This document shows positions 11,221 through 20,644 of a stretch of DNA of 55,356 nucleotides, in pieces. Where the stretch lies: the NCBI GenBank assembly GCA_902533695.1, contig CACAMV010000006.1, forward strand, positions 1-55,356. The letters run 5' to 3'. Source of the stretch: an uncultured SAR116 cluster alpha proteobacterium (GTDB taxonomy: Bacteria; Pseudomonadota; Alphaproteobacteria; Puniceispirillales; Marisalimonadaceae). The position numbers and the translations under genes are program-made. The stretch's first letter is position 1. Each line of letters begins with the position of its first letter. The notes under the pieces are model-generated. The model was given only the letters and a program-made list of their open reading frames with translations. It was not told the DNA's origin and searched no databases.

Positions 11221-12501
11221 ATGTCTGAACCAAGTTTTTTGACTGCAACAGAAGCTCTAAAATTAATTAAGCAAAAAAAGTTAAGTCGCTATGAGTGGGT
11301 CCAAAGTTGTATAAAAAGAATTAAAGAAAGAGAAAGCATTACTCAAGCTTGGACTTTTGTAAATTTTGATGAAGCTTTAATACAAGCGAAAAAATTTGAT
11401 GATATGACAAGTGAAAAATTTGGCATTCCTATAGGAGCTAAAGATATTATTGATGTGGCTGGCATGCCAACACAAATGGGCACATCCTTTTACCAACACA
11501 ACATACCCGCAAGAGATGCTGCAAGCATTGCAATATCAAAGGATGCAGGATGTATTGTAATCGGCAAGACAGTTACAACTGAATTAGGACACAGACATCC
11601 AGGTCCAACTACTAATCCTCATAATCCAAAATATACTCCTGGAGGATCTAGTTCTGGTTCAGCCGCATCCGTAGCTGATTTCATGGTCCCAATTACCTTT
11701 GGAACTCAAACAACAGGTTCTATCATAAGACCCGCTGCATATTGTGGAGTCATAGGTTATAAGCCAACTTATGGTGACTTTGATAAATCAGGTATTTTAC
11801 CAAACTCTCCTTCATTAGACACATTAGGATTAATAGCTCGATCTATTGAAGATTTACAATTGATGAGAAGTATTGTGATTGAAGAAATAATAAATTCAGA
11901 AAAAAATATAGATGTTAAAAAAATAAAATTTGCTTTTGTTAGGACTCCACATTGGGAAGATCAAACTGATGAATGTACTAAAAATGAACTTGAAAAGTTT
12001 TTTGAATCATTAAAAAAACTTAATTTTGATATTCATGAACAAAACCTTGATGAATTAATTATTGAGGCAAGTGAAATACATACAAAAATAAGTGGTTTTG
12101 AATTCAAAAGATCGATATCTGCCGAAAGAATAAATCATTTTTCTAAATTAAGTGAAATTTTAAGAAATGGAAGACTAAGTGATGGAATCAATATGTCACT
12201 CCTAACATATAGAAAACTCCAAAAACAGTCAGAATACAATAAATTAAGAATTGAAGAAAAATTAAAACAATATGATTGTATTATTACGCCTAGTGCTCCT
12301 GGGGAAGCATTAAATGCCTTAGATTATACCGGATCACCAATATTTAATACAACTTGGACCTTAGCAGGGATGCCTGCTATTACTTTACCATTATTCAAAA
12401 GTAAAAATAATTTACCGATTGGATGTCAAATCATCAGTCACCGTAATAATGATGAATTTCTTCTAGAGTTAGGAAAATTTCTATTAAATGAATTTAGTTA
12501 A
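11221..12501 (+). CDS. Amidase (amidase signature family)
   Basis: GIPIGAKDIIDVAGMPTQMGTS, TPGGSSSGSAASVADFMVPITFGTQTTGSIIRPAAYCG (Ser-Ser-Lys family); ATG at 11221 preferred over TTG at 11206. Confidence 0.9.
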   Translation: MSEPSFLTATEALKLIKQKKLSRYEWVQSCIKRIKERESITQAWTFVNFDEALIQAKKFDDMTSEKFGIPIGAKDIIDVAGMPTQMGTSFYQHNIPARDAASIAISKDAGCIVIGKTVTTELGHRHPGPTTNPHNPKYTPGGSSSGSAASVADFMVPITFGTQTTGSIIRPAAYCGVIGYKPTYGDFDKSGILPNSPSLDTLGLIARSIEDLQLMRSIVIEEIINSEKNIDVKKIKFAFVRTPHWEDQTDECTKNELEKFFESLKKLNFDIHEQNLDELIIEASEIHTKISGFEFKRSISAERINHFSKLSEILRNGRLSDGINMSLLTYRKLQKQSEYNKLRIEEKLKQYDCIITPSAPGEALNALDYTGSPIFNTTWTLAGMPAITLPLFKSKNNLPIGCQIISHRNNDEFLLELGKFLLNEFS

Positions 12502-13777
12502 AATGTGAAGTTATAACCATACTCGGTAAAGTCAGAGCAAGAGCAGGAAATAACAACACTATAATTAATACAACCGTATCAGAAATACAAAATGGAAATG
12601 AACCCTTAATGACAGTAGTCACAGGTAGCCCTGTAACACCACTCACTGCAAACAAATTTAATCCTACTGGAGGAATAACACTTCCAATTTCTATAGCAAG
12701 TGCTGTCAAAATTCCTAGATGAACTGGGTCAACACCTAAAGCTAATGCAACTGGAAAATATATTGGTACAGTCAAGAGCAATATAGCTACCCCTGTTAAA
12801 AACATGGACAAAAATAATAAAGAAGCCATTAAAGTAAACAAGAAAGCATGTTTAGATAGCCCTAATGTACCAACCCATTCAGCAATTTGTTGGGGCCATC
12901 CCATATTTGCAAGATAAAACTGAAAAATACCTACACACCCTAACAAAAAGAATACTACTGCAGTTAGATTCATAGTCCTTATTGTAGTTGGCATTACTTC
13001 TTTCAGAAAAGTCTTTCTTTTAAAAACAACTCCGTAAAATAATGCATAAAAAGCAGCAATAGCTCCAGCTTCTGTCGGTGTAAATAACCCTCCATATAAA
13101 CCACCTAGAATTATAACAGGCATAAGAAGAGCAGGCCAAGCTTCCTTAAAAGACAACCAAACTTCGCACAAATCAAATTTTCCTCGAGGTAATTTTATAA
13201 ACAACGACACACTTACTATAATTACTGCATCACTAATAGCTAACATTATGCCAGGAACAACCCCGGCAAAAAATAAATCAACAATTGACCATTCAGTTAT
13301 TACACCAAATAAAATAAGGGTTATACTTGGGGGAATTAACAAAGCTATACCGCCAGCAGAAGCGATTACCCCTGCAGCCATCCATTGTGGGTAACCTCTT
13401 TTTATTAATTCAGGATACGCTATCACACTCATAGCAGCAGCCATTGCTGTGGACGAACCTGAAATAGCTCCAAACATAACAGCAGCCAGTAAAGTTGCAT
13501 AAGCAAAACCTCCAGGAACCCAGCCTATCAAAGCGTCAGCAAATTTAAAAATACCAGCAACTAAACCCGTTCTTTCCATTAAAAACCCTGCATAGATAAA
13601 AAATGGAATTGCTACTAAAGTATATTTCCCAACAAAATTAAAAAAAGCTTCAAACAAAGTACTAAAGGTAAGAAAATCATCAAAGAGAACCATCAGACAT
13701 GTGGCACCAGCTAAAGCTATGCCAATTGGTACACCAGAAAACAAAAAACCAAATAGCGAACCCCCTAATCCCCACAT
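12494..13777 (-). CDS. dctM: TRAP transporter large permease (DctM)
   Basis: 427 aa; FFIYAGFLMERTGL, GAISGSSTAMAAAMSVIAYPELIKRGYP, LFTPTEAGAIAAFYAL, IEIGSVIPPVGLNLF. Confidence 0.93.
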   Translation of the reverse strand: MWGLGGSLFGFLFSGVPIGIALAGATCLMVLFDDFLTFSTLFEAFFNFVGKYTLVAIPFFIYAGFLMERTGLVAGIFKFADALIGWVPGGFAYATLLAAVMFGAISGSSTAMAAAMSVIAYPELIKRGYPQWMAAGVIASAGGIALLIPPSITLILFGVITEWSIVDLFFAGVVPGIMLAISDAVIIVSVSLFIKLPRGKFDLCEVWLSFKEAWPALLMPVIILGGLYGGLFTPTEAGAIAAFYALFYGVVFKRKTFLKEVMPTTIRTMNLTAVVFFLLGCVGIFQFYLANMGWPQQIAEWVGTLGLSKHAFLFTLMASLLFLSMFLTGVAILLLTVPIYFPVALALGVDPVHLGILTALAIEIGSVIPPVGLNLFAVSGVTGLPVTTVIKGSFPFCISDTVVLIIVLLFPALALTLPSMVITSHFN

Positions 13778-13795
13778 AATAATTTTCCTATAAAA

Positions 13796-14347
13796 TTACA
13801 CATCAGTTGCAACCTCAACACGTGATGTAAAATGTTCACCTTTCTTATAGCTGATAATATCTTCAATTGTTTGAAGAAATGCTACTAATGCCATTAAACT
13901 GAATCCAACTAACAGCGCAAAATGGAAGGGCCATAATGGTATCCACAAACTTTGGGTTTTTTCTTCCATTTCGTATGAATATTCAACTGTAGACCAACCT
14001 GTAACGGATATAGAGAAACAAAAAATAAAAATAATCACTGAAACAAATATCTTACTAGCACCTACAGTTCTATAAAATCCTTTTGCATCTAGCAATTGAA
14101 GAAAAGCACTCATCACTAGATGATTTCTATTAATTTGTGTCACGCAAATAAATAAAGAAACAGAAAAAACCATTGCATAAATTACAGCATCTTGTCCCCA
14201 CTCGAATACTACGCCAAAAATATATCTTCTAATTATTTCAGCCAATGCAAATAAAACCATTACAATCATGGTAATCGAACTTAAACGTCCTAAAACATAT
14301 TCAACAACTGATTTAATTTTTGTAGAAATTCTTAAAAAGTCAGACAT
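13796..14347 (-). CDS. dctQ: TRAP transporter small permease (DctQ)
   Basis: 183 aa, 4 TM; located between dctP and dctM. Confidence 0.88.
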   Translation of the reverse strand: MSDFLRISTKIKSVVEYVLGRLSSITMIVMVLFALAEIIRRYIFGVVFEWGQDAVIYAMVFSVSLFICVTQINRNHLVMSAFLQLLDAKGFYRTVGASKIFVSVIIFIFCFSISVTGWSTVEYSYEMEEKTQSLWIPLWPFHFALLVGFSLMALVAFLQTIEDIISYKKGEHFTSRVEVATDV

Positions 14348-14374
14348 TTACAATTTTTTTAAATGTTTTTTAAT

Positions 14375-14403
14375 AAAGAGGGCTGAAAATTTCAGCCCTC
14401 TTT
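14375..14403 (-). terminator. Stem-loop in the dctP-dctQ intergenic region (attenuator/partial terminator/RNA stabiliser)
   Basis: Perfect inverted repeat AAAGAGGGCTGAAA-A-TTTCAGCCCTCTTT (14-bp arms, 1-nt centre). Confidence 0.75.
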
Positions 14404-14412
14404 AAATTAAAT

Positions 14413-15564
14413 TTATTTTCTTGATTTCTTTTTGTACAAAGAAGTCCCTTTTGCATATTTTGCAAAATCGGCTGCAAATGCACTACAATCAGTCTTCTCA
14501 AGCGGATCTGATCCCATCGGATTAGCTTTAACTAAGGCTTTTGCTTCAGCAGTAAACTGATCTACAAGTTTATCTCCTGCATCATCAACTTTAGTTTTAA
14601 TCCAGTCGTTAGTTGCACCACCTTCAGCTTTTGCAATCACTGCAGCTTCTGCTGGACTCATTACATAAATACCTGCAGCTGATTTATCAGTTACTTTGTA
14701 TTTATCAACTAAACGCTTATCATTACAAAAGTTTATAGCTTTTTGAAATGGAATAAAATCATTTACTACTATATCTGTAAGAGCTTTTTTCTGAGCACTA
14801 GATAATTTTGCTAACCACTTATTTGATGCGGCAAAATAATAATAGTCCCCAACGATACCATTTATACCAGCAACTGTAAAATAAGGTGCTTGTTCTTTAG
14901 TTGCATTAAAACCACCTAAGCTTGTTAACAAACCATCTATAACACCTGTTTGAAGTGCAGGAGGTACGTCACCAAAAGCCATAGTTGTTGCATTAGCGCC
15001 TAAAGCACCTAACAATGCATTCTCAGCAGGTCCCATACTTCTAACTTTTTTTCCTTTAAAGTCAGATGGTACCAAAAATCTACTTTTAACAGCACCAGCA
15101 CCCATATACATACTTAAATGCCCAGAACCCATAACTGTAATACCATGTTTTTTATTATAGATACTAGTTATAGCCTTATATGTTTTTGTGCCATCAAGTC
15201 CGTTAATTGCACCAGGTGTTGTTAACTTTCCAGCACCTGTTAAAACGCTTGATGATGGCTCAACACTAGCAGCCTTACCAAACTGTCCAGTCATCATTTC
15301 TAAATTTCCTTGTTTCAAGGCTTTCATGCCTTGAGGAACATTGTAAAGAGACTTAGCCCAGTAAATCTGAACCTTACTTCCAGGTATTTTTTTCTCTATA
15401 GTTTCAGCAAAGAACATCTCTGCTATTGCAGCTGGGTGTGGTGGACCTGAGTGGTCTGAAGCCCAACGCATTTTGATAGGCTCTACAGCTTGAGCAGAAC
15501 CAAGGGAAAAAACAGCAGCAGCAGTAGCCGCAATTGCTATTATAAATTTCTTTTCTAATCTCAT
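14413..15564 (-). CDS. dctP: TRAP transporter substrate-binding protein (DctP)
   Basis: Signal peptide MRLEKKFIIAIAATAAAVFSLGSAQA; GKKVRSMGPAENALLGALGANATTMAFGDVPPALQTGVIDGLLT. Confidence 0.92.
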   Translation of the reverse strand: MRLEKKFIIAIAATAAAVFSLGSAQAVEPIKMRWASDHSGPPHPAAIAEMFFAETIEKKIPGSKVQIYWAKSLYNVPQGMKALKQGNLEMMTGQFGKAASVEPSSSVLTGAGKLTTPGAINGLDGTKTYKAITSIYNKKHGITVMGSGHLSMYMGAGAVKSRFLVPSDFKGKKVRSMGPAENALLGALGANATTMAFGDVPPALQTGVIDGLLTSLGGFNATKEQAPYFTVAGINGIVGDYYYFAASNKWLAKLSSAQKKALTDIVVNDFIPFQKAINFCNDKRLVDKYKVTDKSAAGIYVMSPAEAAVIAKAEGGATNDWIKTKVDDAGDKLVDQFTAEAKALVKANPMGSDPLEKTDCSAFAADFAKYAKGTSLYKKKSRK

Positions 15565-15674
15565 GAATATCCTCCGAGTAATAGATCTAATTTAGAATTA
15601 TTAAAAACACTAAAACATATAATTAGCTCTAATCAAAGGTTTTTTAGTTGATATGTTATCTAAATGATAAAATA

Positions 15675-16877
15675 TTAAATAATACCTTTATTTTTCAATT
15701 GGTTAACATCTTTCTTGGACAAGCCAATTTTGTTATAAATTTCATCATTATGCTCTCCAAGAATTGGTGCCGTAGAATCACTAAATTCTTCTTGATTAAA
15801 TCTAATTGGTGTTTTTAATAATTTAATGACTTTGTCATCCTTTGTTTTGAGTTTATGTATATTATTTCTTTCTTTTACAAAATCATTTTCAAGAGCTTCC
15901 CTAACATTTAAAATTGGTGCTGCAGGGACATTTCCACCAAAAATTTCAAGCCATTCTTCAGTTTTTCTTTTCATCAACTCTTTGTCTAAAATCTCAGTAA
16001 GTAACTCCCTCTGTTCAAGCCTTAATTTAAAATTTTTAAATCTTTTATCTTTGGCTAAGTCCTCTCTATCTATGGATTTACATAAAGCTGGCCAAAAATT
16101 TTCTTTATTACACATTAAATAAACCCATCCATTTAAAGTTTTGTATAATTGACATGGAACTAACACTGGATGAGCGGATCTATCAAGTCTTTCATTTTCA
16201 TAACTTGAATTCATTGTCCATGCCGCTAAATAATTTTGATTGAATAAAGCCGTATCAAATAAACTTACATCTATATCTCTTCCAATTCCTGTATCCCTTG
16301 CAGATAATACCCCACTAATTAAACTAAATGCCATGGTTAGCCCTGACATATAATCAACAACAGATAAACCAAACCTTGCTGGTGGCCCCTCAGGCTCTCC
16401 AGTTAGGGAAAAATAGCCAGCTTCTGCCTGCATAAGATAATCAAAGCCTGGCCAATTTTTTCTAGAACCTTCCCTGCCGTATGCGGAACAATGAGCGCAA
16501 ACGATTTTGTTATTAAAAAGCTTAAGTTTATCATAAGTTATTCCAAGTTTTTCAGGAACATCTCCTCTTAAATTATTGCAAACAGCGTCAGAATATTTAA
16601 CAAGTTTTTTTAAAACTTCTTTACCTTCTTGAGACAAAATATCTAAAGTTATACTTTTTTTATTTCGGTTAAGAGCTTGAAAAAAAATGCTTGAAACAGA
16701 ATCTTTCTCTCCTTCAAGAAAATAAGGACCTACATCTCTTAGATAATCACCTGTAGTCCCAGCCGGCTCTATTTTAATAACTTCTGCCCCTAAATCAGAA
16801 AGATATTGAGTTCCAAAAGGTCCAGCCCCATACTGTTCAAATGCTAAAACTTTTAATCCTTCAAGTGGTAAACTCAT
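15675..16877 (-). CDS. CaiB/BaiF family (class III) CoA-transferase
   Basis: LPLEGLKVLAFEQYGAGPFGTQYLSDLGAEVIKIEP, DYLMQAEAGYFSLTGEPEGPPARFGLSVVDYMSG. Confidence 0.92.
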   Translation of the reverse strand: MSLPLEGLKVLAFEQYGAGPFGTQYLSDLGAEVIKIEPAGTTGDYLRDVGPYFLEGEKDSVSSIFFQALNRNKKSITLDILSQEGKEVLKKLVKYSDAVCNNLRGDVPEKLGITYDKLKLFNNKIVCAHCSAYGREGSRKNWPGFDYLMQAEAGYFSLTGEPEGPPARFGLSVVDYMSGLTMAFSLISGVLSARDTGIGRDIDVSLFDTALFNQNYLAAWTMNSSYENERLDRSAHPVLVPCQLYKTLNGWVYLMCNKENFWPALCKSIDREDLAKDKRFKNFKLRLEQRELLTEILDKELMKRKTEEWLEIFGGNVPAAPILNVREALENDFVKERNNIHKLKTKDDKVIKLLKTPIRFNQEEFSDSTAPILGEHNDEIYNKIGLSKKDVNQLKNKGII

Positions 16878-16882
16878 AATTT

Positions 16883-17419
16883 TTATTTTTTTGTTTTTTC
16901 TATTATCGCATCGACAACACTGTGTCCTTTTTTTGCCACTAAAAAAGATCTAACCATGTCCATTACAATTATATTTTCTTGGTTTTTACCTATATGTTTC
17001 ACTTTTACAATACCCTGAGTAGGTCGAGATTTTGACTCTCTTTTATCTAACACTTCTGTCTCAGAATATAAGGTGTCACCTACAAAAACTGGTTCAGGCA
17101 ATTTTATTTCTTCCCATCCCAAATTCGCTATTGCTTTTTGACTTGTTCCACTCACACACATGCCTGTAATTAAAGCCAACGTAAAGGCTGAATTAACCAA
17201 ATATTTTCCAAACTCGGTTTGAGCTGCATAATTAGCATCGAAATGAACGGGATGTGTATTCATAGTTAAATTTGTAAACCATATGTTATCAGCTTCAGTG
17301 ACTGTTCTTCCAGGCCAATGCTCATAAACATCTCCAACTTTGAAATCTTCAAAGTATCGACCAGGATCTTCCCTATATCTATTAGGTCCTACTTTTCTAA
17401 TACCATAACCTTCTGTCAT
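16883..17419 (-). CDS. MaoC family hydratase/dehydratase
   Basis: RYFEDFKVGDVYEHWPGRTVTEADNIWFTNLTMNTHPVHFDANYA...FVGDTLYSETEVLDKRES. Confidence 0.88.
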   Translation of the reverse strand: MTEGYGIRKVGPNRYREDPGRYFEDFKVGDVYEHWPGRTVTEADNIWFTNLTMNTHPVHFDANYAAQTEFGKYLVNSAFTLALITGMCVSGTSQKAIANLGWEEIKLPEPVFVGDTLYSETEVLDKRESKSRPTQGIVKVKHIGKNQENIIVMDMVRSFLVAKKGHSVVDAIIEKTKK

Positions 17420-18232
17420 TTAAACCTCTCTAATTATAATCATTTTTGCTCGTTCTAAAACAGGAGCGTCAACCATTTTACCCTCATAGTTAAATGCTCC
17501 TGTTCCAGCAGTTTTTGAGGCTTCAACTACCCCTTTTGCCCAAATCAATTCTTCATCAGTTGGTTTATAAGCATCATGAATAGGTTTGATCTGATCTGGA
17601 TGAATAGCAAATTTACCCTTAAAACCCATAGACTTTATGAGTTTAGTCTCCTCAAAACACCCTTCCGGATCTTTGAAATTCAGCCACACACCATCTAGGG
17701 CAATAGTATTATATAATGTTGCCGCATTTACAATTTTTCCTCTAGAATATGAAAGGCTTGCCACACCCATATCTCCTCCAGTCATTGCAGTATAATCTGC
17801 AGAACCAAAACCAATTCCAGAAAAATTTATACCCTGAAAATCCCATCTATCTATATCAGCTATACCTCTGGGCGTTTCTATCTGAGGCAAAATTAAAACA
17901 GAATGCCCCAAATCTGACAAAAACTTTTTACACTCTAATGATGATTCGATTTTTGGAATAGCAACAGAATATGGTAAATACGAAATTGATTTTAACATTT
18001 TTATATCTTTCTTATAATCCTCTGTATCTAAACCATTTATCCTTATTAAAAACTTTTCTTGTTGATTATTAAAATTTGAATTAGCAAAATTTATAAAATT
18101 TGCTCTTCCTATATCTTTTTTGTCCTTAGCCAAACCATCTTCCAAGTCAAAAATAACTTTGTCTGCCCCAGAAGTTATGGCTTTAGGTATTCTTTCAGGT
18201 TTGTCTAGAGGTAAAAATAAAATACTTCTCAT
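17420..18232 (-). CDS. HpcH/HpaI aldolase / CitE-like CoA-ester lyase
   Basis: RSILFLPLDKPERIPKA, DLEDGLAKDKK, LPQIETPRGI, GSADYTAMTGG, GKFAIHPDQIKPIHDAY. Confidence 0.88.
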   Translation of the reverse strand: MRSILFLPLDKPERIPKAITSGADKVIFDLEDGLAKDKKDIGRANFINFANSNFNNQQEKFLIRINGLDTEDYKKDIKMLKSISYLPYSVAIPKIESSLECKKFLSDLGHSVLILPQIETPRGIADIDRWDFQGINFSGIGFGSADYTAMTGGDMGVASLSYSRGKIVNAATLYNTIALDGVWLNFKDPEGCFEETKLIKSMGFKGKFAIHPDQIKPIHDAYKPTDEELIWAKGVVEASKTAGTGAFNYEGKMVDAPVLERAKMIIIREV

Positions 18233-18241
18233 AAAATTCCT

Positions 18242-19564
18242 TTAATTGATTAATAAATTCAATATATCCTTAGCAAAAAACTTTTTTGGATTTTCTAAAA
18301 TTGAAGAAAGTTTTTTTGAAACATTCTCAGACAAAAGTGAAGTGGATTTAGCTTTTATTTTATTTTGTATAGTTTCATTTTCTATTTTATCTGATAAATT
18401 ATGTTTATTTTCAAAAACATTTGTATCATTTTTTATCCTTATTAAAGCCTCAGTATTAGACAAAGTTTCATTTGGTATAACCTCAACTTTATCTCTTGTT
18501 TTTATAAGGTTTGGATCAAAACACATTTTGTCATTGTAACTATCCAATCTTGCAGTATCAATTCCATGTAAAGACATAGCAGCTGTCAATCTGTAAGAAA
18601 ATTTAGACTCTAGTCCAGTTTTAGGGCTTTCTATATTACATACCTTTAACCATGAAGGTTGAGTTTCAATAGAAATTTTCTCAATAGATTCAGGGTTAAA
18701 ATTGTTTTTAATTTTTAATTCATCTAATGCTTCAAGAAACGCGTGCAGCCCATGACAGCAAGCATGAAATTTATACTTAATTTCTGGAAATAAATAATTA
18801 TTTCCTAAACCTTCTATAGCTTCATCAGGATATTTTTCATTCCAGCCATGTGTTTTAAGGAAGCCCTGTGAACACTCAATTCCATCCTCACAACTAATAA
18901 AACCTAACTTTGAAAGTTTTGCCGCTTCAATTCCATTTGATGCTGCAATACCAGCATGAAAAGGTTTTCCCATAGTTCCAAATTGTGATTTCAAACCAGA
19001 CGCTCTAGTTGAAACTATTCCAAACGCATTCTCAATTTGCTCTAAATTAAGCTTCAACAATTTTGAAGCAACAGCTGTAGCTCCAAAAGCTCCGCTGGTA
19101 GCAGTCTGATGGAATCCCTTATTATAGTGAGAATAACCAAGTATATGTCCTAATCGGGTAGAAACTTCTACCCCACACATATAAGCAAAAATCATTTCAT
19201 CTATAGTTGAGTTCAGCTCTTCTCCAATTGCTAGAGCAGTTGGAAAAGCGCTTGCGGTAGGATGCCCGGTAAATAGAAAATGAGTATCATCATAATCCAA
19301 AGCATGACCAATAGTGCCATTCACTAAAGCTGCATATTTTGAGGACATAGCTAGCCCATTACTAATAATTTTAGAGTTTCCACATGAACTTTCATCTTCA
19401 ACTAATTTAGTCACTATTTGAGAAACTGGTTCTTTTCTCCCTGCATAAGCAACTCCAGCCCAATCCAACATAGACATTCTTGAAAAAAAAATCATTTCTT
19501 CATTAAAATCATCTGCTTTTGCATTATACACAAACTCACTAAATTTTTTAGTCAATGAAACCAT
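18242..19564 (-). CDS. MmgE/PrpD family protein (paralog 2)
   Basis: HALDYDDTHFLFTGHPTASAFP, KGFHQTATSGAFGATAVASKLL, TMGKPFHAGIAASNGIEAAKL. Confidence 0.9.
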   Translation of the reverse strand: MVSLTKKFSEFVYNAKADDFNEEMIFFSRMSMLDWAGVAYAGRKEPVSQIVTKLVEDESSCGNSKIISNGLAMSSKYAALVNGTIGHALDYDDTHFLFTGHPTASAFPTALAIGEELNSTIDEMIFAYMCGVEVSTRLGHILGYSHYNKGFHQTATSGAFGATAVASKLLKLNLEQIENAFGIVSTRASGLKSQFGTMGKPFHAGIAASNGIEAAKLSKLGFISCEDGIECSQGFLKTHGWNEKYPDEAIEGLGNNYLFPEIKYKFHACCHGLHAFLEALDELKIKNNFNPESIEKISIETQPSWLKVCNIESPKTGLESKFSYRLTAAMSLHGIDTARLDSYNDKMCFDPNLIKTRDKVEVIPNETLSNTEALIRIKNDTNVFENKHNLSDKIENETIQNKIKAKSTSLLSENVSKKLSSILENPKKFFAKDILNLLIN

Positions 19565-19580
19565 TTGTAACTCCTATTAT

Positions 19581-20441
19581 CTAAAATTTTGCTTCAGCTT
19601 GCATTGTAACTCCAGCGCTTTCAGTTGCTCCCCAGCAACTTACTGAACCATCATCATTCTCTTTTGCGCCAATAATATATTCAGAATTTGCAAAAACCGG
19701 TGCCATAACTTTATGCGCAAAAGATTTTACAGTTTTGCCAGTCAATTTTTCTGCAGCTCTAAGAAGATAAGTAGCTTGTAAAGGTCCATGAACAATTAAG
19801 TCATGATAATTTTCTTCATTTACAGAATAAGGATGGTCGTAGTGAATTCTATGACCTACAAACCCTATAGCTGAGTATCTAAACAAAATAGTTGGATGCA
19901 TAAATATTTTCTCAACAAAGTCTGCGTTTTCAGGTATTGTGTTTGAAAACCCTGATCCACCTCCAGCTTTACTAACATCTCTATAAACAATATTATGTTT
20001 TTCATGAAGGGCTAAATTACCTTCTACCAAATAATCATATTCTGCAGTAACGAAACAAAGTAACCCTGTTCTTCCTTCTTTTAATTTTATATCTCCAACA
20101 GTAGATTTTTTTATTACCTTGTCACCAACTCTAATTGGACTAGAGACTTCAATCTGGCTTCCTGCCCACATTCTTCTGGGCAAGGGAACTGGAGGCAAAA
20201 ACTCTCCTCTTGCTGGATGAGAGTCAACTCCCAATTCGTCGTTTTTAACTAAATTCCATCCTAACATCCAATGCAAACCAGAAGTAACAGGTTCGCCTAA
20301 TTCAGGTTTACCTGGATCCATGTTTAAAGTTGCACGATATCTTTGCTCTACAATTGGGGTTACATAATCTGTGACAAGATCTTCCTTGCCTAACCATTTG
20401 TTTAAATGGTTTATATCAATTTTATCTGTATTTACTGACAT
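19581..20441 (-). CDS. HTD2/FAS1-like hydratase (mesaconyl-C4-CoA hydratase-like, MaoC N-terminal domain type)
   Basis: 286 aa; LHWMLGWNLV, SHPARGEFLPPVPLPRRMWAGSQIEVSSPIRVGDKV, FRYSAIGFVGHRIHYDHPYS, LIVHGPLQATYLL. Confidence 0.8.
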   Translation of the reverse strand: MSVNTDKIDINHLNKWLGKEDLVTDYVTPIVEQRYRATLNMDPGKPELGEPVTSGLHWMLGWNLVKNDELGVDSHPARGEFLPPVPLPRRMWAGSQIEVSSPIRVGDKVIKKSTVGDIKLKEGRTGLLCFVTAEYDYLVEGNLALHEKHNIVYRDVSKAGGGSGFSNTIPENADFVEKIFMHPTILFRYSAIGFVGHRIHYDHPYSVNEENYHDLIVHGPLQATYLLRAAEKLTGKTVKSFAHKVMAPVFANSEYIIGAKENDDGSVSCWGATESAGVTMQAEAKF

Positions 20442-20644
20442 AATTAAATTCCTAAAATAAATTATAAATCAAACTTAATTTTAATCTGAAATCTTAACAA
20501 GAAAACCATAATTATTACTAGTGCAAAATTTCACTTATTTTATAAAATTTATGTTTCTAAATCAGAAAAAAAATTATAATTTCTTTTTCTATTATAAAAC
20601 AAAAATGTAAACTAAGTTAAACCAAATCATATGCGGAAAATAAA

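Noticed and set aside
15614-15657. AACATAT...ATATGTT inverted arms upstream of dctP as a possible operator
   Set aside because: Short AT-only arms with about 30-nt spacing; expected by chance at this composition.
20442-20644. 203-nt divergent intergenic region examined for a riboswitch or regulator site
   Set aside because: AT-rich promoter-like sequence only; no recognisable conserved RNA motif or convincing long dyad.
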